Source: Bisporella sp. PMI_857
Lineage: Eukaryota > Ascomycota > Leotiomycetes > Helotiales > Helotiaceae
DNA length: 64,000 bases
Direction: 5' to 3'
Assembly (NCBI GenBank): GCA_021307315.1
Contig: JAJSPD010000029.1
Location: 372,001 to 436,000 of the forward strand
Of this stretch, positions 10,625 through 21,762 are shown piece by piece; within the stretch, counting starts at the first letter, position 1, and every line of letters begins with the position of its first letter. Both the position numbers and the translations under genes were made by a program. The notes beneath the pieces were generated by a model, which saw only the letters and a list, made by a program, of their open reading frames with translations, was not told where the DNA came from and ran no database searches.

Positions 10625-11973
10625 GCTGGCTGGCTGGGGATGATAGAAGGTCGAGGGTTGAGTGTTGAGTGTTGACTGTTTCGTCACACCACCAAGTCCG
10701 ACAGTGACTGTGTGTAAGGCCAGGAGGGTTTTCTCCTTTCTTGCTCCAGGTAAAGGCCCCCCCTAATCAACCAGAGGCATACTTTGCTGGGCTTTGATCT
10801 ACCGCTGCATCAATTGCGAAGGGCGGCGTGGTGGGATGATACAATGACGATGATATAATACAGTCGACGAAGATGCGAACGCGGCGAGTGGGAAACTGGC
10901 CCACATCACTACCCCGCCTCCACAGTCCGGAACCGACGATCGAGTTCGCCCAGCCGGGTTTCTCAGTCGGGAGTTTTTGCTAATACTGTGACTCTCGAAT
11001 ATAAGAAAAAGATAGTTAAGTCCTTGAGTATATTGATAAGTTGGGGACGAGTAGCAGTAGCACTGTTTCAATGCACTGTTTCAATTACAAAGTTTTGATC
11101 GACTTATTAAAGCTAGCTTTTTGAGAGAGGTTAGGTGGGGTGGAGGTCCAACTGAGCTCAGTTGGACCTTTAAATTAGCGTAAAAGCTTAGTTGGATTTT
11201 CACGTAAATATTTATAAAAAAAATACTAGTAATTTTAAAAATTTTAAACAAAAAATTTTGGTTTATATTAGCATAAGTAAAAAATCAGACAGCAAATACG
11301 TATTGATAACCCGCGCTCCGCGTCCTGCAAAGCATGTGTACAGGGCACCTCCTTTGAACCACCACCACGCTGCTTTATCTCCCTTGTCCTCTTCCGCCAC
11401 CATCTACAATACCGGGCTTTTTATAATACATGACTTATTTGGTATTTCAAGCATTCCGTGCACCAGCTCTCTTCTCCAGCTAGACTCTTTGCCAGCAGCT
11501 ATGCTATAGCTATGACGATACATTAAAAGGTCTCTCGCAGCAATCTAGATAGCGTGGCCTCTTCTATATAAAAGACATAATCGAAGTGTGAAAGATAGTG
11601 CATTCTCCAAGTGAGATACTGCTTTAATAGTGAATTCATCATTAAGCTATACATACATAAGCTAGCCAGCTAGCGCTGGTGCGTTATCATCAACTTGCCT
11701 TGATAACCCCGCAGATGTATCTCTTCATCGTTGATAGATATTAGTATGCGGATGAAGGAACATTGCAAACAGAATTATCTTCAAGGAAGCGGTTCGTGGT
11801 TGTTTTGCTTGCAGATCACATCAAGAGGGAAACCCTCTGAGCTTTTCTTTCGTCTTTTTTTGCAGGGAAACTGGAGACGCCCTTAACGTTTTCAAGATGA
11901 TACTTGAAGCATTTTATTGATATAACCGATAGCATACAAAGAACAGAGCCTGCTCCAAGTACTGGCAGATCGA
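10625..11973. other. Gene-free region with a 26-bp perfect palindrome
   Basis: 1.35 kb between the TF start and the FCF1 stop. It is AT-rich from about 11,150. A perfect palindrome spans 11144-11169 (arm AGGTCCAACTGAG), and a related TTAGTTGGA block lies near 11190, which hints at the end of a small transposable element. No supported gene. Confidence 0.55.
11144..11169. repeat. Perfect 26-bp palindrome
   Basis: The left arm AGGTCCAACTGAG (11144-11156) is followed directly by its exact reverse complement (11157-11169), with no spacer. It lies at the border between a normal-composition segment and an AT-rich one. Confidence 0.85.
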
Positions 11974-12691
11974 TTAATCTGGAGCGTCAGGTAGTCTTTC
12001 AATAACATACTTTCCCTTCGCCACACTTAAGATTGGGACTCCGGGAATCTTTCTTACTACGAAACATCAGTATTGTTCTATAATGCTTGCGTATGCTAGT
12101 TAGGTTGCTTACTTCTGCGTTTCAAATCCCGATCGTTTGTTGCTACTATGTATATCTTGTGTTTCATGACTCGATCCACGATGCAATCATCGGCATAAGT
12201 ACCGCGATGATCGCAACGCAACCTTTCCCATCGCTCGTCTTTCGCAATCTGAAGTGCGATCCGATACCTGGGCCCTAGCTTCTCGAGCTCTGCCATAGTG
12301 CAGGATGTTATAACCGGGGAACACTTAGCATACAGCGCGTCCATCATTGATTCGAGGAGAGGAAGCTTGCGTTGGACTGTGTGGGAAAGGAAGTTCGTCA
12401 TTGAGGATGTCAGTCGTGCTCATACAGATTGCTCGCCTGGGCGCTAGTGCGAGCAGTAGAATTTGGTTCACTTACATCGATGAGGACAGAATAAGGAGGG
12501 ACAAGAGCGGTATTGTACTGGAAGAATAGAGCGGACGAAGCTTGGGGAATTTCGCGGACAACCTGACTGGATTGGCTAGCTTCCTTCGATTTTGCGATAT
12601 CCTTTTCCTGGTTCTTCTTCAGTCGTGTATCGCGTGAGCCGATCATGCGTTTGACAGCCCCGAACTTGCGAGTTTTCTTTGCGGTGCCCAT
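11974..12691 (-). CDS. FCF1: rRNA-processing PIN-domain nuclease Fcf1/Utp24
   Basis: Three exons, 12691-12476, 12398-12113 and 12056-11974, total 585 nt (194 residues; yeast Fcf1 is 189). Fcf1 is the SSU-processome endonuclease for pre-18S cleavages in the nucleolus. The N-terminus is basic (MGTAKKTRKFG). PIN-domain acids are present: Asp72 at the end of exon 1 (VLID, joined to TNFLSH), then Glu in MAELEKLG, the Asp pair in YADDCIV, and Asp in VATNDRD. The C-terminus IRKIPGVPILSV is typical. Intron 1 (12475-12399, 77 nt) has a perfect GTAAGT donor and a CTGAC branch-like site, but the only junction that preserves the conserved protein ends in TG, not AG. Intron 2 is canonical. Confidence 0.93.
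12399..12475 (-). other. Apparent GT-TG intron in FCF1
   Basis: The donor is GTAAGT and a CTGAC branch-like motif lies about 10 nt before the 3' end, which reads CTCAATG. The next codons are ACG AAC TTC (TNF), required to follow LID in this invariant part of the PIN domain. The nearest real AG upstream would add 26 nt and bring a stop codon. Confidence 0.7.
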
Positions 12692-13886
12692 ATTTCATGT
12701 GCTGCAAGTCAATTGGAGAAAGAGGGATTTTCTCTGTTGCGGCTTGAAGTGAAAAATGGCTGCAGTCCTCAGCTGTTAGCCTGGTGGGGCAGACTAGGAG
12801 TGTGGCGTTATCGAGTCACGTGGGTAAGAAGGAAATTTTGACTAGAGACTCATAAATCACGCCCTCTCCACGTAATCACTGTAATTTGGGCTCACAAATG
12901 GGTCCTTTGCTCTCTCGGCCAATAGAAAGCCTCAGGGAGTGATTTCTCTCCGAAGGTTTGAGAGAAAATAGTGCGCGTTGTATAGTAAGTTGAAGTCTTG
13001 GTAAAGAATTTGCTAACAAAAGGTTTTTGTACTTTGAAAACTATACACTGTACTAGTTAAAAATCGTTTTTGTATTGATTATTTGTAATATCTAAAGTTT
13101 AATAAATTATAATAAGTTTTATGTTGATTGTATTAGTAGTTGTTAAGTTATTGAAAATGTAAAACTATCACAAATCCAATCCTTTACCCTAGTCTGGCGG
13201 CTAATGGGGTGGTTCTATTACAAGAAAAACTAAACTAAGGAGGAAAGGTTGAGGATCAAGAGATCCAAGTAAGTAGATATGCACCTTCCAAGAGCTTGTC
13301 AGGGACTCCACTAGAAGAGTTCCCTTTCCGACTAGCAACTTCACAGAGCTCTTTGGCAAGATGTCGGCAATGAGAGTTTATGGGACAAACGGACCAGGTG
13401 GGAAGAACAAGACCAATACGACCATTAGATCTATTCACCTGTTCACGGTTCATAAAGTGGCTAAACTCTTTTAGAAGGCTAAGGTCACTCCAGACACGAT
13501 GGTCATTACATGGGCGAGAATTATGACCAACGTAGTTCTCTTGAGAGATTCCTAGCCGCTGCTGATCACACTGATATCATGCCTTCGGATCAAAACCGTT
13601 TCCGCTCTTTAATTATTACGACCGAAATCTTCATACCTTACCGAACGGGAAAAGGCTTCCGCTGAAGCTAGACATCATATTTCTACTTCTTTCCCATGAC
13701 ATCCCTTTATTGGGAAGAATCATAGAGCTCTGGTGGGATGCTCAACAGTCAGGCCTCGTAATGATGAAGCTAGAGGAGTTTTGCTTCGGCTAATTTTATT
13801 TGCAGCGAAAATGGTTTAAGCAAACGACGATTGAGGGTTGGATTAAATCAACTACTCCTAATATTGATTTCGGGGATGAGATATAG
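12692..13886. other. Gene-free region with a very AT-rich block
   Basis: Upstream flank of FCF1. The stretch at about 13,000-13,180 is strongly AT-rich with long TTA/TAA runs and no coding frame. The rest (13,200-13,880) has only short, broken frames on both strands and resembles decayed repeat DNA. No supported gene. Confidence 0.5.
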
Positions 13887-14454
13887 TTGTACGGGGGAAT
13901 ATTCATTGGCTTGAAGTGGACAACAGTACTTATGGAGGTTACGTGGTACGCTAGCCGCCAAGCACTAAGCGTTCAGGGACTTTTGGGTCTTGCTGTCTGG
14001 CTGCTTAGCAAACATGCTCACATTTTGGAGCGTTATTGGGTTTGTCGAGGTTCATCCAAGTGTGCATTCACTACGGTTAAAGCAAGCAGCGCATGGCAGT
14101 GTCCGCGAGTTTATCAGAAATAACAGAGCTACACTTCTATCTGAAGATAACCGGCTGAGGATGGCTTTAGGAGTATTAAGCGGAATGGCACATGCCTATG
14201 CGAAGAACGTTATGCACGGTGATATTAGGTACCGCAATCTATTTTTATTTCCTGGTTGGTGTGTCAAGGTTGGGGACTTTGGAAATGCTATAGTTGATGG
14301 AGATCCTTCTGGGGTCAATTTCGTTGAGGAGATTCGCTATAAACTGCCTCTTCGAGGCAGGGCTTTCGAAGATCGCCATGTCATTGAAATGGAACTCATT
14401 GCTTTGGGATCTGCTATCTACTATATAACCAACCGTGGTCATTTCCGTAGCTAA
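13887..14454 (+). pseudogene. Protein-kinase-like gene relic
   Basis: Two overlapping frames carry successive parts of one kinase domain. The first (from 13887) reads YGGIFIGLKW...SKHAHILERYW. The second (from about 14035) reads GFVEVHPSVHSLRLK...GSVREFI, then HGDIRYRNLFL (HRD-loop equivalent), KVGDFGNAIVDG (DFG motif) and a P+1-like EIRYKLPLRGR. A one-base frame change near 14030-14041 separates them, and the frame stops at 14454 inside the C-lobe after ALGSAIYYI. No convincing N-lobe glycine loop or start codon is present. The motifs match a family of fungal kinase-like proteins with HGD in place of HRD. I read it as a decayed, truncated copy. Confidence 0.6.
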
Positions 14455-14947
14455 CACGCCTTGTTCTCTGCTACCGGGATACCACACCACGAGTAGACGA
14501 GCCATTTCATAGCAGGGTGCATCAAATGAACTCATTTCTTCAGTATTGTCGTCGTCGCCAGTATAGTCCCCACACGCCTCGGCTCTGAAGGCATCATCAT
14601 TTTTCTAAGCACCGAGGATCGACTTCATAAACGACTATGTCTCTTGGACGCGTCAAATTGAATGTAATGATAGACGGAGGGAGGAAATAGCGGAAGAGTA
14701 ACAGACTATGTGACAAGCTTCGCAATAGATAGCGGAACACTTACTTGAAAGTAAATAAGCTGTAAATAGCTTCCAGGATGCTATCATCACCATTTTATGC
14801 TTATCTATGGCTCCAGATACCTACTTTAGTGCTCAACTGATGTTATCACTAGGATATACTATTTAAGGGCCTTGAGGTACTGGATCAGTTTAGCTACTAG
14901 CTACCTATGAAAATCATGAATTTCTATATTTCTACTACAATAGAGGT
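14455..14947. other. Intergenic, no gene seen
   Basis: AT-rich DNA between the kinase relic and the 3' end of the Nudix gene, with only short frames. Confidence 0.5.
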
Positions 14948-16324
14948 TTAATGATTCCACTGCACAAAACGCCTCACAATATATGTAACCAGCACCAAAC
15001 TCCCAACCGTCCTTCCGAAGAATGTAATCCATGCTCCGCGCCTCGCCATGTCATAGTATCCGTCTAGCATGACGCCCACAGCATATGACTTACCAGCATT
15101 CTTTCCTTTACATTTAATTCCACCACTCAGCCCGCCAATAAACCATGGGTTATCTGCTGAGGTGGCAACTGCTTCCGTTTCGCTGTCTATCGCCGTCTGG
15201 TTTCTGCCTTCTAGGCGGGCGAGATTACGTCTCTTGAGATTAATAGTAAGAAGGTGGATAATGAGTCGCGTGTCCCACGTTGTGAATGTTGGATATGACC
15301 AGAGTTTCACGGCACTGTGTGGTGGTAGTTGATCGAGAAAATCGGCGAGAATGCCAAGCGTTAGACCCCATAATAGCAACGGCCTTGAACGATCCGCAGA
15401 TGCAGCATGATCGCCTAGATACCGTTGATATAACCTTGCCGCAATGGAAGTTTTCGGTGCTTGCGTGGCAGCCTCGGGAGGAGAGAAGAATTCTACTGTT
15501 GAGGTGCAATATACGGATTCTGAGGGTATCAAGCGGATGGCTGAGAAGCGCATCTTGCCTAGAATAGATCTTGCTAGCACTTTCACGACAATTCCTCCGT
15601 GGCGCGCGAAGCGGTCTGTCACATCGACATATTCATATGTGCGGACTGAAGGTGAGAGCAGCACGCGGAGCGGAACCCAATGGGTAGAAGCTATTTCCGG
15701 AGGATTTAGTTTCACAGGTGGGATGTCTGGCCGTGTATACAGAAACACAAATGGGCATAGAACCATTAATCTGCTTGAAAAGTTAGCTCATATCACTTAG
15801 AGAGCCTTTTGTTTGGAAGTGTAAATGGCAGGTACTTACGGTACCTTGCCCCAGGTTGTGCTTATCACCCTCTCTGGCAGATTTCCTATGCTGATAACAC
15901 TGCCCTCTGTCAAGTCTAGCCCGATTTCCTCCATTGTCTCTCGAATAGCCGTTGCCCTATCGTCCTCATCCTCAGGATCGCGCTTCCCGCCCGGCAGAGC
16001 TACATGTGACGTCCATCTATCTCCCAGCCTCGCCGCACGTTTTATGAATATACATTCCGGGTCACCAGCGTTTACCCATGCTTGCGCAAAGAATTTCGAG
16101 ATTTGCTCGGGGGCGGAAAGTGTGTCGTCCAGTAAAGGAGTGGATGCGGGAGGTGGGTGGTCGAAATGGGGTCGGACGCGGAGGATTAGAGCTACCGAGG
16201 CGCGCTTCTTGCATTGCGGGGGATTTTCGACATATGGATAGGGATTTTGAGTTAAATCAGTAAGAATGTTCCGGAAGTTGTCTATGAGAGGCGATTGGCC
16301 CGCCTTGGGCTGATTTTTTGCCAT
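14948..16324 (-). CDS. Nudix hydrolase, CoA-diphosphatase type
   Basis: Two exons (16324-15840 and 15770-14948) give 1308 nt, 435 residues. The Nudix box is clear at residues about 105-130: LPGGKRDPEDEDD, then RETMEEIGLDL, matching GX5EX7REUXEEXGU. Near it are RVRPHFDHPPPA and GDRWTSHVALPGG, typical of the eukaryotic CoA/acyl-CoA diphosphatase group that includes yeast Pcd1 (peroxisomal). The second half is unusually long and carries a hydrophobic segment near the C-terminus (residues about 410-428, SLVLVTYIV), a possible membrane anchor. The acceptor of the single intron is an AAG/CAG tandem 3 nt apart, so forms differing by one Arg are possible. Confidence 0.85.
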
Positions 16325-16867
16325 GATCGAATCCCGAGCGGGATTGTATGTTGATGAATCATGGCCGAGGCTGAGAGATGAAGTTGGGCCGCCTTGCCAA
16401 GCGTAATGATGAAATGTTTATGATGAGTCAGCAATACGACTTGACACATTTTATTTCGTGTCATGCGTCTACAAGTTTCAGCCTATCACACAATTACACA
16501 TCTCTTTGATGTACGTTTTGCCAGCAATATGCTAGTGCCGTCCTATCCTTCAAACAATCTAACCTGCCATAAGTGGTCGTTGCTGCTCGCCTAAAATAGG
16601 GGCATTCGCTTAATGTTTAGGGGTTCCCTCACTTGTGATTGACAAGAGAATTTAATCCTAAACAAAAATTAGTACGGCCACAATAAATGAAGTTTGCCTA
16701 GAGGGCCGGCGCCGGTGGAGTACGAAGTGTAATCATCATCTGCAAAACTGTTCTCCTTGTTATCTCGCTAAATGTTCCCCCACGCAAAGTGCCATCCAAT
16801 TTAACAAACGCCAAACTTGTTCCTCGTCTTTATATGCTTGAACCCCATCTATGACTGATAACATCGT
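16325..16867. other. Intergenic, no gene seen
   Basis: Lies between the 5' end of the Nudix gene and the 3' end of the ferric reductase gene. No coding frame of note. Confidence 0.5.
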
Positions 16868-18584
16868 CTACCATCCAAACTTCTCAATCGCCACATCTAC
16901 ATTGTGGCCCTCCATTGTCAATCCTGAACATGTGTTTCTGACCTGTCTACCCATGCTATCTGGTCCACTGGCAACTACTCTAGCCTTCTTTCTTCTATCC
17001 TTCTTCCCGGGAAAGTACTCTCTAATTGTATTGTTCATCATGCTCCTCAGATCCGGCCTTCCAAAGTCCTCTGTTGCTCCTGGGATAACAACTCGAATGC
17101 CCATATTTTGGACATCTTGGAGATTCTGTTTCGATATCCAGTCCTTATGCTCCTCTTTATGGACTACCCATATCAACACAATCTGCTGTCTCTTGAGCAT
17201 CCTTGTAGGAATGATTTCAGGATCGCCGGAGAAGCTGATGGAAATTAAATGATGAAGGAGGGGCCAAACAACAGCAATGCCACTTCCGCCTGCAACCAAG
17301 ATTGCGAGATCTGATGAGGCAAGAAAGTTGCGAGCATGTGAGCTGCCATAAGGACCATCAATGCGAACATTTAGGTATGGATGCGCAGACTGTTGCAATT
17401 GCTTCGATTTTTTTAGTAAATCTAGTGAGAATCCGTCTAGGGATCGAATGAGGAGCTGTAGGTGCATATGTTGTTTGTCAGAAGCTGGTGCTGGAGATGC
17501 TATCGTGAAAGGGTGAGCCTGGATAAAGTGCTTCCGGCTTAAAGATGGAACAGAGAGAAAGACATGATCAGTAGCTTGCCAGTCATTCATGATAGAATAG
17601 CCAAATACTTGCTTCCAATAGCTTTTGGAACGTCGGGATATTGTCATTGATAAAGCGACAGTTGCTCCAACCTTCATCACATTGACGGTAGCTTGATATT
17701 TGAGCTCTTTACGCCAATTCGATAGATTACTTGATCTACCGAGAAGATTGCCAATGCGACCTGAAGATATATCCTTGAGCTGAGCCCACGATGATGGTAA
17801 TAGAGAAAACCCAAGCCAGCAGTCTGCAGAATTACATGTAACCCAAGGGACAACTCGTACCAACGTTGCCTAAAGCTAGCCAAGGACGTGATATATATAA
17901 TTTCGTAACATAAAAAGGCTCCTATACCAAAGAATACGATGTTGAGCATTAAAAAGCGACTTAATTCGAACCCAAGAGGAAAGAGTATGGTATACCAGAC
18001 ACCAAGCATAGCGACTGTATGAAGCACCGCCTCTAGACAGAGGATTTCACCTAGTCGCCTGTGAAGAACGTTGAATGACTCGTAAGACGACCCAGAAAGA
18101 ACTTTGAGAGGCTGGTTCTTGGCGGCCAAAAGGTACAGAAGTGGAAGATTAGCCACGAATACCAGGCCGCTTCTATGAGCCAATACGGCAAGTTCGTCAA
18201 TCACGAAGTTGATACGAAAGAAAGTATAAAATATATTCAACAAAATAAAGGCAGATATGACAATTGTTATCTCGTTGGATGGTAGGGCTTTGTTGAAAAA
18301 TGGAATAGGGTGAGGTTGGTACATCAAGAAAGCTCTGATGTAAGAGAGAACTGGGACTCGAAACGGTCGCCGATTTCCTAACAACGCGGAGTTCTCGTCT
18401 TCGTTATTGCTCTTTGCTAGGGAACATGTTGTTCCCTCGAGAGTACTGCTGCCAGATGATGAAGAGCCTTCGATTACTTCAATTGCATCGCCAGGACTTT
18501 CAAGAAATATTAGAAGTTGCCTTGACTTGTTTATAGTACTCCAAAATAGGAAAAAAGACCTATATAAAGTTAAACGTACATCAT
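16868..18584 (-). pseudogene. Ferric reductase-like transmembrane protein, broken by one frameshift
   Basis: The upstream frame (about 18520-17692) encodes the membrane part. It has several hydrophobic helices, heme-ligand His in VLHRRLGE and VLHTVAML, His in GLHVILQ, and YYHHRG. The downstream frame (17690-16868) encodes the FAD/NADPH part: HPFTIAS (flavin), IDGPYGSSHA, AGGSGIA and VASGPDSMG. The two frames join at 17691/17692, where SSNIK must be followed by ATVNVMKVGATV in a different frame. There is no room for an intron, so a one-base loss is the simplest reading. Such proteins move electrons across the plasma membrane for iron or copper uptake or make superoxide. The proposed start (MM at 18584, intron 18579-18521) is tentative. 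A sequencing or assembly error would restore an intact gene. Confidence 0.8.
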
Positions 18585-19158
18585 TGACTTGATTGTTTCT
18601 GCATCTCTATCATAAGCGTCGTCCAATCGTAACGTACGCAACCTGGAAACTCGTCGTTCTCGCCATCGTACTGCCTTCTCGCCCCAATGTACAATAGAAA
18701 ATACAAAAACAAAAGCTAAGATAACGAAATGATATGTCAAGATAAAAGTCTAGTTGAATTGGAGTTTGTCTCGTAGTTTCCCGAAAGGACTCTCTACGCG
18801 GCGGTCTTGGCGGACTCTCCACGGGTGAGCGTTGATGGAGTTGTTGAAAGAGGCTCAAATCGTGTCTTGCAGCCACTCGAGTCCCATAACGTCGAGTTGA
18901 CTTGTGGTAACTTGCCACACCGTTGCACAGACGTACTTCCTGGGACTAACGGGTATATACAAAAGGATAAGAGGTGATGGGTTGCAGTAATGTGGTGCAA
19001 CCGAGCTCGGACGATGCCCTTTATCTTATCTGATCATCTATAGGCACTAATCGTTTATAGACTAGTCTCTTTGCTGACTAAGACGACTTTTTGAGATATT
19101 TCGGACTAGCAAGCTCACAGTTGCTATGAACCTAGGCATGTGAACTTTCACGCCCAAG
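18585..19158. other. Divergent intergenic region
   Basis: 574 bp between the ferric reductase start and prefoldin subunit 3. The minus-strand frames at 18610-19000 lack an ATG in context or a recognisable family and are not called. Confidence 0.45.
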
Positions 19159-20040
19159 ATGGCAGACAAAGTTGCAAAGTCAGTATCACTTGATGAGAAG
19201 CTGCTCAGTTTCCTAAATCCAATACCTCAGTGCTAATTCAATATGCAGAAAAGACAATGCCCCAACAAACCCTCGCGGCATCCCACATGCGCCATTCGTC
19301 GACAAGGTTGAAGACTATGTTACCTCGCGCGCAGATGTCGAAACCACCTTGAAGAGCTTTCAAGAGATGATTTCGTATGTATACATGAATCAGTTTCACA
19401 AGCACAGGCTTATGAAGGCGCTAGGAAGTATCAGTTCATGGAACAGAACATGCAGCGACGGATAGTAGGGTTAAATGACAAGATGCCCGATATTCAAAAG
19501 ACCCTGGAGACTGTGCAGTTTCTAAAGACGAGAAAGGTGGGTTGCGAAGCCTCCGATGGTAGAACTAATATCTGATGGTCTGGCACAGCCTGGTTCTGAG
19601 CCAATAGAAGCGACATTCGAGCTGAACGATACCCTTTATGCTAAAGCACACATACCACCAACAGACGAAGTATATCTATGGCTGGGAGTAGGTCTACACG
19701 CGGCCGCCTGCCGTTGGGGTAAAATTCTGACGTTGAGCAGGCAAATGTTATGCTGTCGTATCCTATCGACGAGGCTGAAGAATTGCTTTCCACGAAATTA
19801 TCGGCTGCGAAGCAGAACAAAGCAAACTGCGAAGAGGATCTAGACTTCTTGAGAGAGCAAATAACGGTAATCTCTTTCCGATGGGTAATCAGCAAAGTTG
19901 GCTACTGACTGATTCCGATATAGACTATGGAGGTAGCCACAGCAAGGGTATATAATTGGGACGTTACCATGAAGCGAAAAGAGAAAAATGAACTTGAGGC
20001 ATCAGAAGAAAAAGGTAAAAGCGGAACTCCGAATGGATGA
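19159..20040 (+). CDS. PAC10: Prefoldin subunit 3 (Pac10/VBP1)
   Basis: Six exons (19159-19178, 19249-19374, 19425-19536, 19589-19687, 19741-19866, 19924-20040) total 600 nt, 199 residues. Prefoldin is the hexameric cytosolic co-chaperone that passes unfolded actin and tubulin to the CCT chaperonin; subunit 3 is an alpha-type subunit. The family sequence is clear: NPRGIPHAPFVDKVEDYV, then FQEMISKYQFMEQ, LETVQFLKTRK, the beta-hairpin core FELNDTLYAKA, VYLWLGANVMLSYP, and the C-terminal helix ending RVYNWDVTMK. Two long coiled coils flank the hairpin region, as expected. The first exon is only 20 nt; its GTCAGT donor is chosen to keep frame with KKDNAPTNP. Introns are 49-70 nt. Confidence 0.93.
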
Positions 20041-20536
20041 TGAGATCGTAAACTAGGAAAATAAGAAAAAGACTTGACCGTGAAGAGGAATTTTAGACCA
20101 TGAGCCAAATGTTCAATTGCATCGTGTGGATTGCCCTGTGAAAATAGAAAGGATTGATGACATCTAAGCTGTTCGGCGAGCGAGTCCATCCTATGGCTCG
20201 TAAAGCCCTCGAAAATCACAAGCTAACTAACTGCCTTTACCTTTTTGTTACCACCAAACAAAGATTTCTGTTGCGCGCAACAAGGCTGTGTATAGCTGTG
20301 GTAACCTTGATCATCCTACAGAGGCTTTGGTCCCTATTTCTGGGATACTCCTGCTCCTGACCGTTCGCTTAATTTTTTCGATCAACCTAGAAACCACCAA
20401 TCGTCATGGCATGCCCCTCTTGATCTTGGCTATTCCCCCCTAGACCTTGTTGACGATAGCAGATAAACCACAACGATTTCTTCCACAACCAATTTACAAC
20501 TCCACATCTTCTATCACTCTACAAAGCTCTGTCACC
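20041..20536. other. Intergenic, no gene seen
   Basis: Lies between the prefoldin stop and the Sec14 start. The last 80 bp, C/T-rich with CAAC motifs, look like a fungal core promoter and leader. Confidence 0.45.
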
Positions 20537-21762
20537 ATGACGACCACACCTGTCGAGAAAGAATTGCCCCTGGATCCCAAGTACGATGACTACGATTTCC
20601 CATTAAAAGCCGCGAAGCCTCAAAGTGGCCACTCAGGATACACAACAGCAGAGCAAGATGCCCAGGTCTTTCAACTGCGATCGAAGCTGGAGGCAGCTGG
20701 ATATACTGATGAGCTGGATACTTTGACTCTCGTAATTCTCCTTGCCTATGCTCTGCATCCCCGGTGCACTAATGTTGATGCCAGCTGCGGTTCCTTCGCG
20801 CAAGAAAGTTTGATGTAGCTCTATCAGAGACTATGTAAGTCAGGGCAGCATCTTCCTGTAGTACTAAACTAAAATATATGCAGGTTTAAGAACTATATCA
20901 AGTGGCGTACAGAGTTTGGCGGAGGACTTGACGACCTGGTCCAAAACTTCGAGTACAAGGAGAAAGCCGAGGTCTCGCAATACTATCCTCAATATTACCA
21001 CAAAACCGATGTTGTTAGTCTCCCCACCCAGTTCGCAGAATGGCTGTTCCAGAAAATAAGTGCTGACTAGGAAACTAGGATGGCCGACCTGTCTATATCG
21101 AGCAAATGGGCAACATCGACCTCACTGCTATGTACAAGATCACCACCTCAGACCGCATGCTGCAAAACCTCGCCGTCGAATACGAGAAGGTTGCCGACCC
21201 AAGACTCCCAGCCTGCTCACGAAAAGCAGGTCATCTGCTGGAAACTTGCTGCTCAATTATGGATCTTAAGGGGGTAGGAATCATGAAGGTCCCATCCGTC
21301 TACTCCTACGTCAAGCTCGCTTCCGATATGTCACAGAACTACTATCCCGAGCGCTTAGGGAAACTGTATCTGATCAACGCACCATGGGGCTTTAGCGGCG
21401 TTTTCAATGCTATCAAGGGCTGGTTGGACCCTGTTACCGTCGAGAAGATCCACATCCTTGGTACTGCGTACCAGAAGGAACTTCTGGCTCAGGTGTCAGC
21501 TGAGAATTTGCCCACAATTTTCGGGGGAACCTGTGATTGCCCAGGCGGGTGTCAACTGAGCGACGAAGGACCATGGAAAGATCCACAATGGGCTAAGCCT
21601 GCGAAGTGGGAGAAGAAGAAGGCTGCTGATTCAAGCACCATCGATACTAGCGCCGTGAACCCAGGCACCATTCAAGATGCTGGTGCAAAGCCTGCTGAGG
21701 CGGCTCTCGCTGACCGTGTTCCTGCTAGTGATGAGATCAAGCCCGCTCCTCCTGTTGCATAA
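20537..21762 (+). CDS. SEC14: Sec14-type phosphatidylinositol/phosphatidylcholine transfer protein
   Basis: Four exons (20537-20731, 20785-20834, 20884-21013, 21079-21762) give 1059 nt, 352 residues. The CRAL-TRIO N domain has [15 protein letters not shown] and [12 protein letters not shown]. The lipid-binding Sec14 domain shows [47 protein letters not shown] and [15 protein letters not shown]. Sec14 proteins shuttle PI and PC between membranes and keep Golgi secretion going. Exon 2 is just 50 nt. For intron 3 the GTTAGT donor after Val is preferred over GTTGTT three bases upstream. The C-terminal 60 residues are an Ala/Pro/Lys-rich tail without a fold. Soluble, with no signal peptide. Confidence 0.93.
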
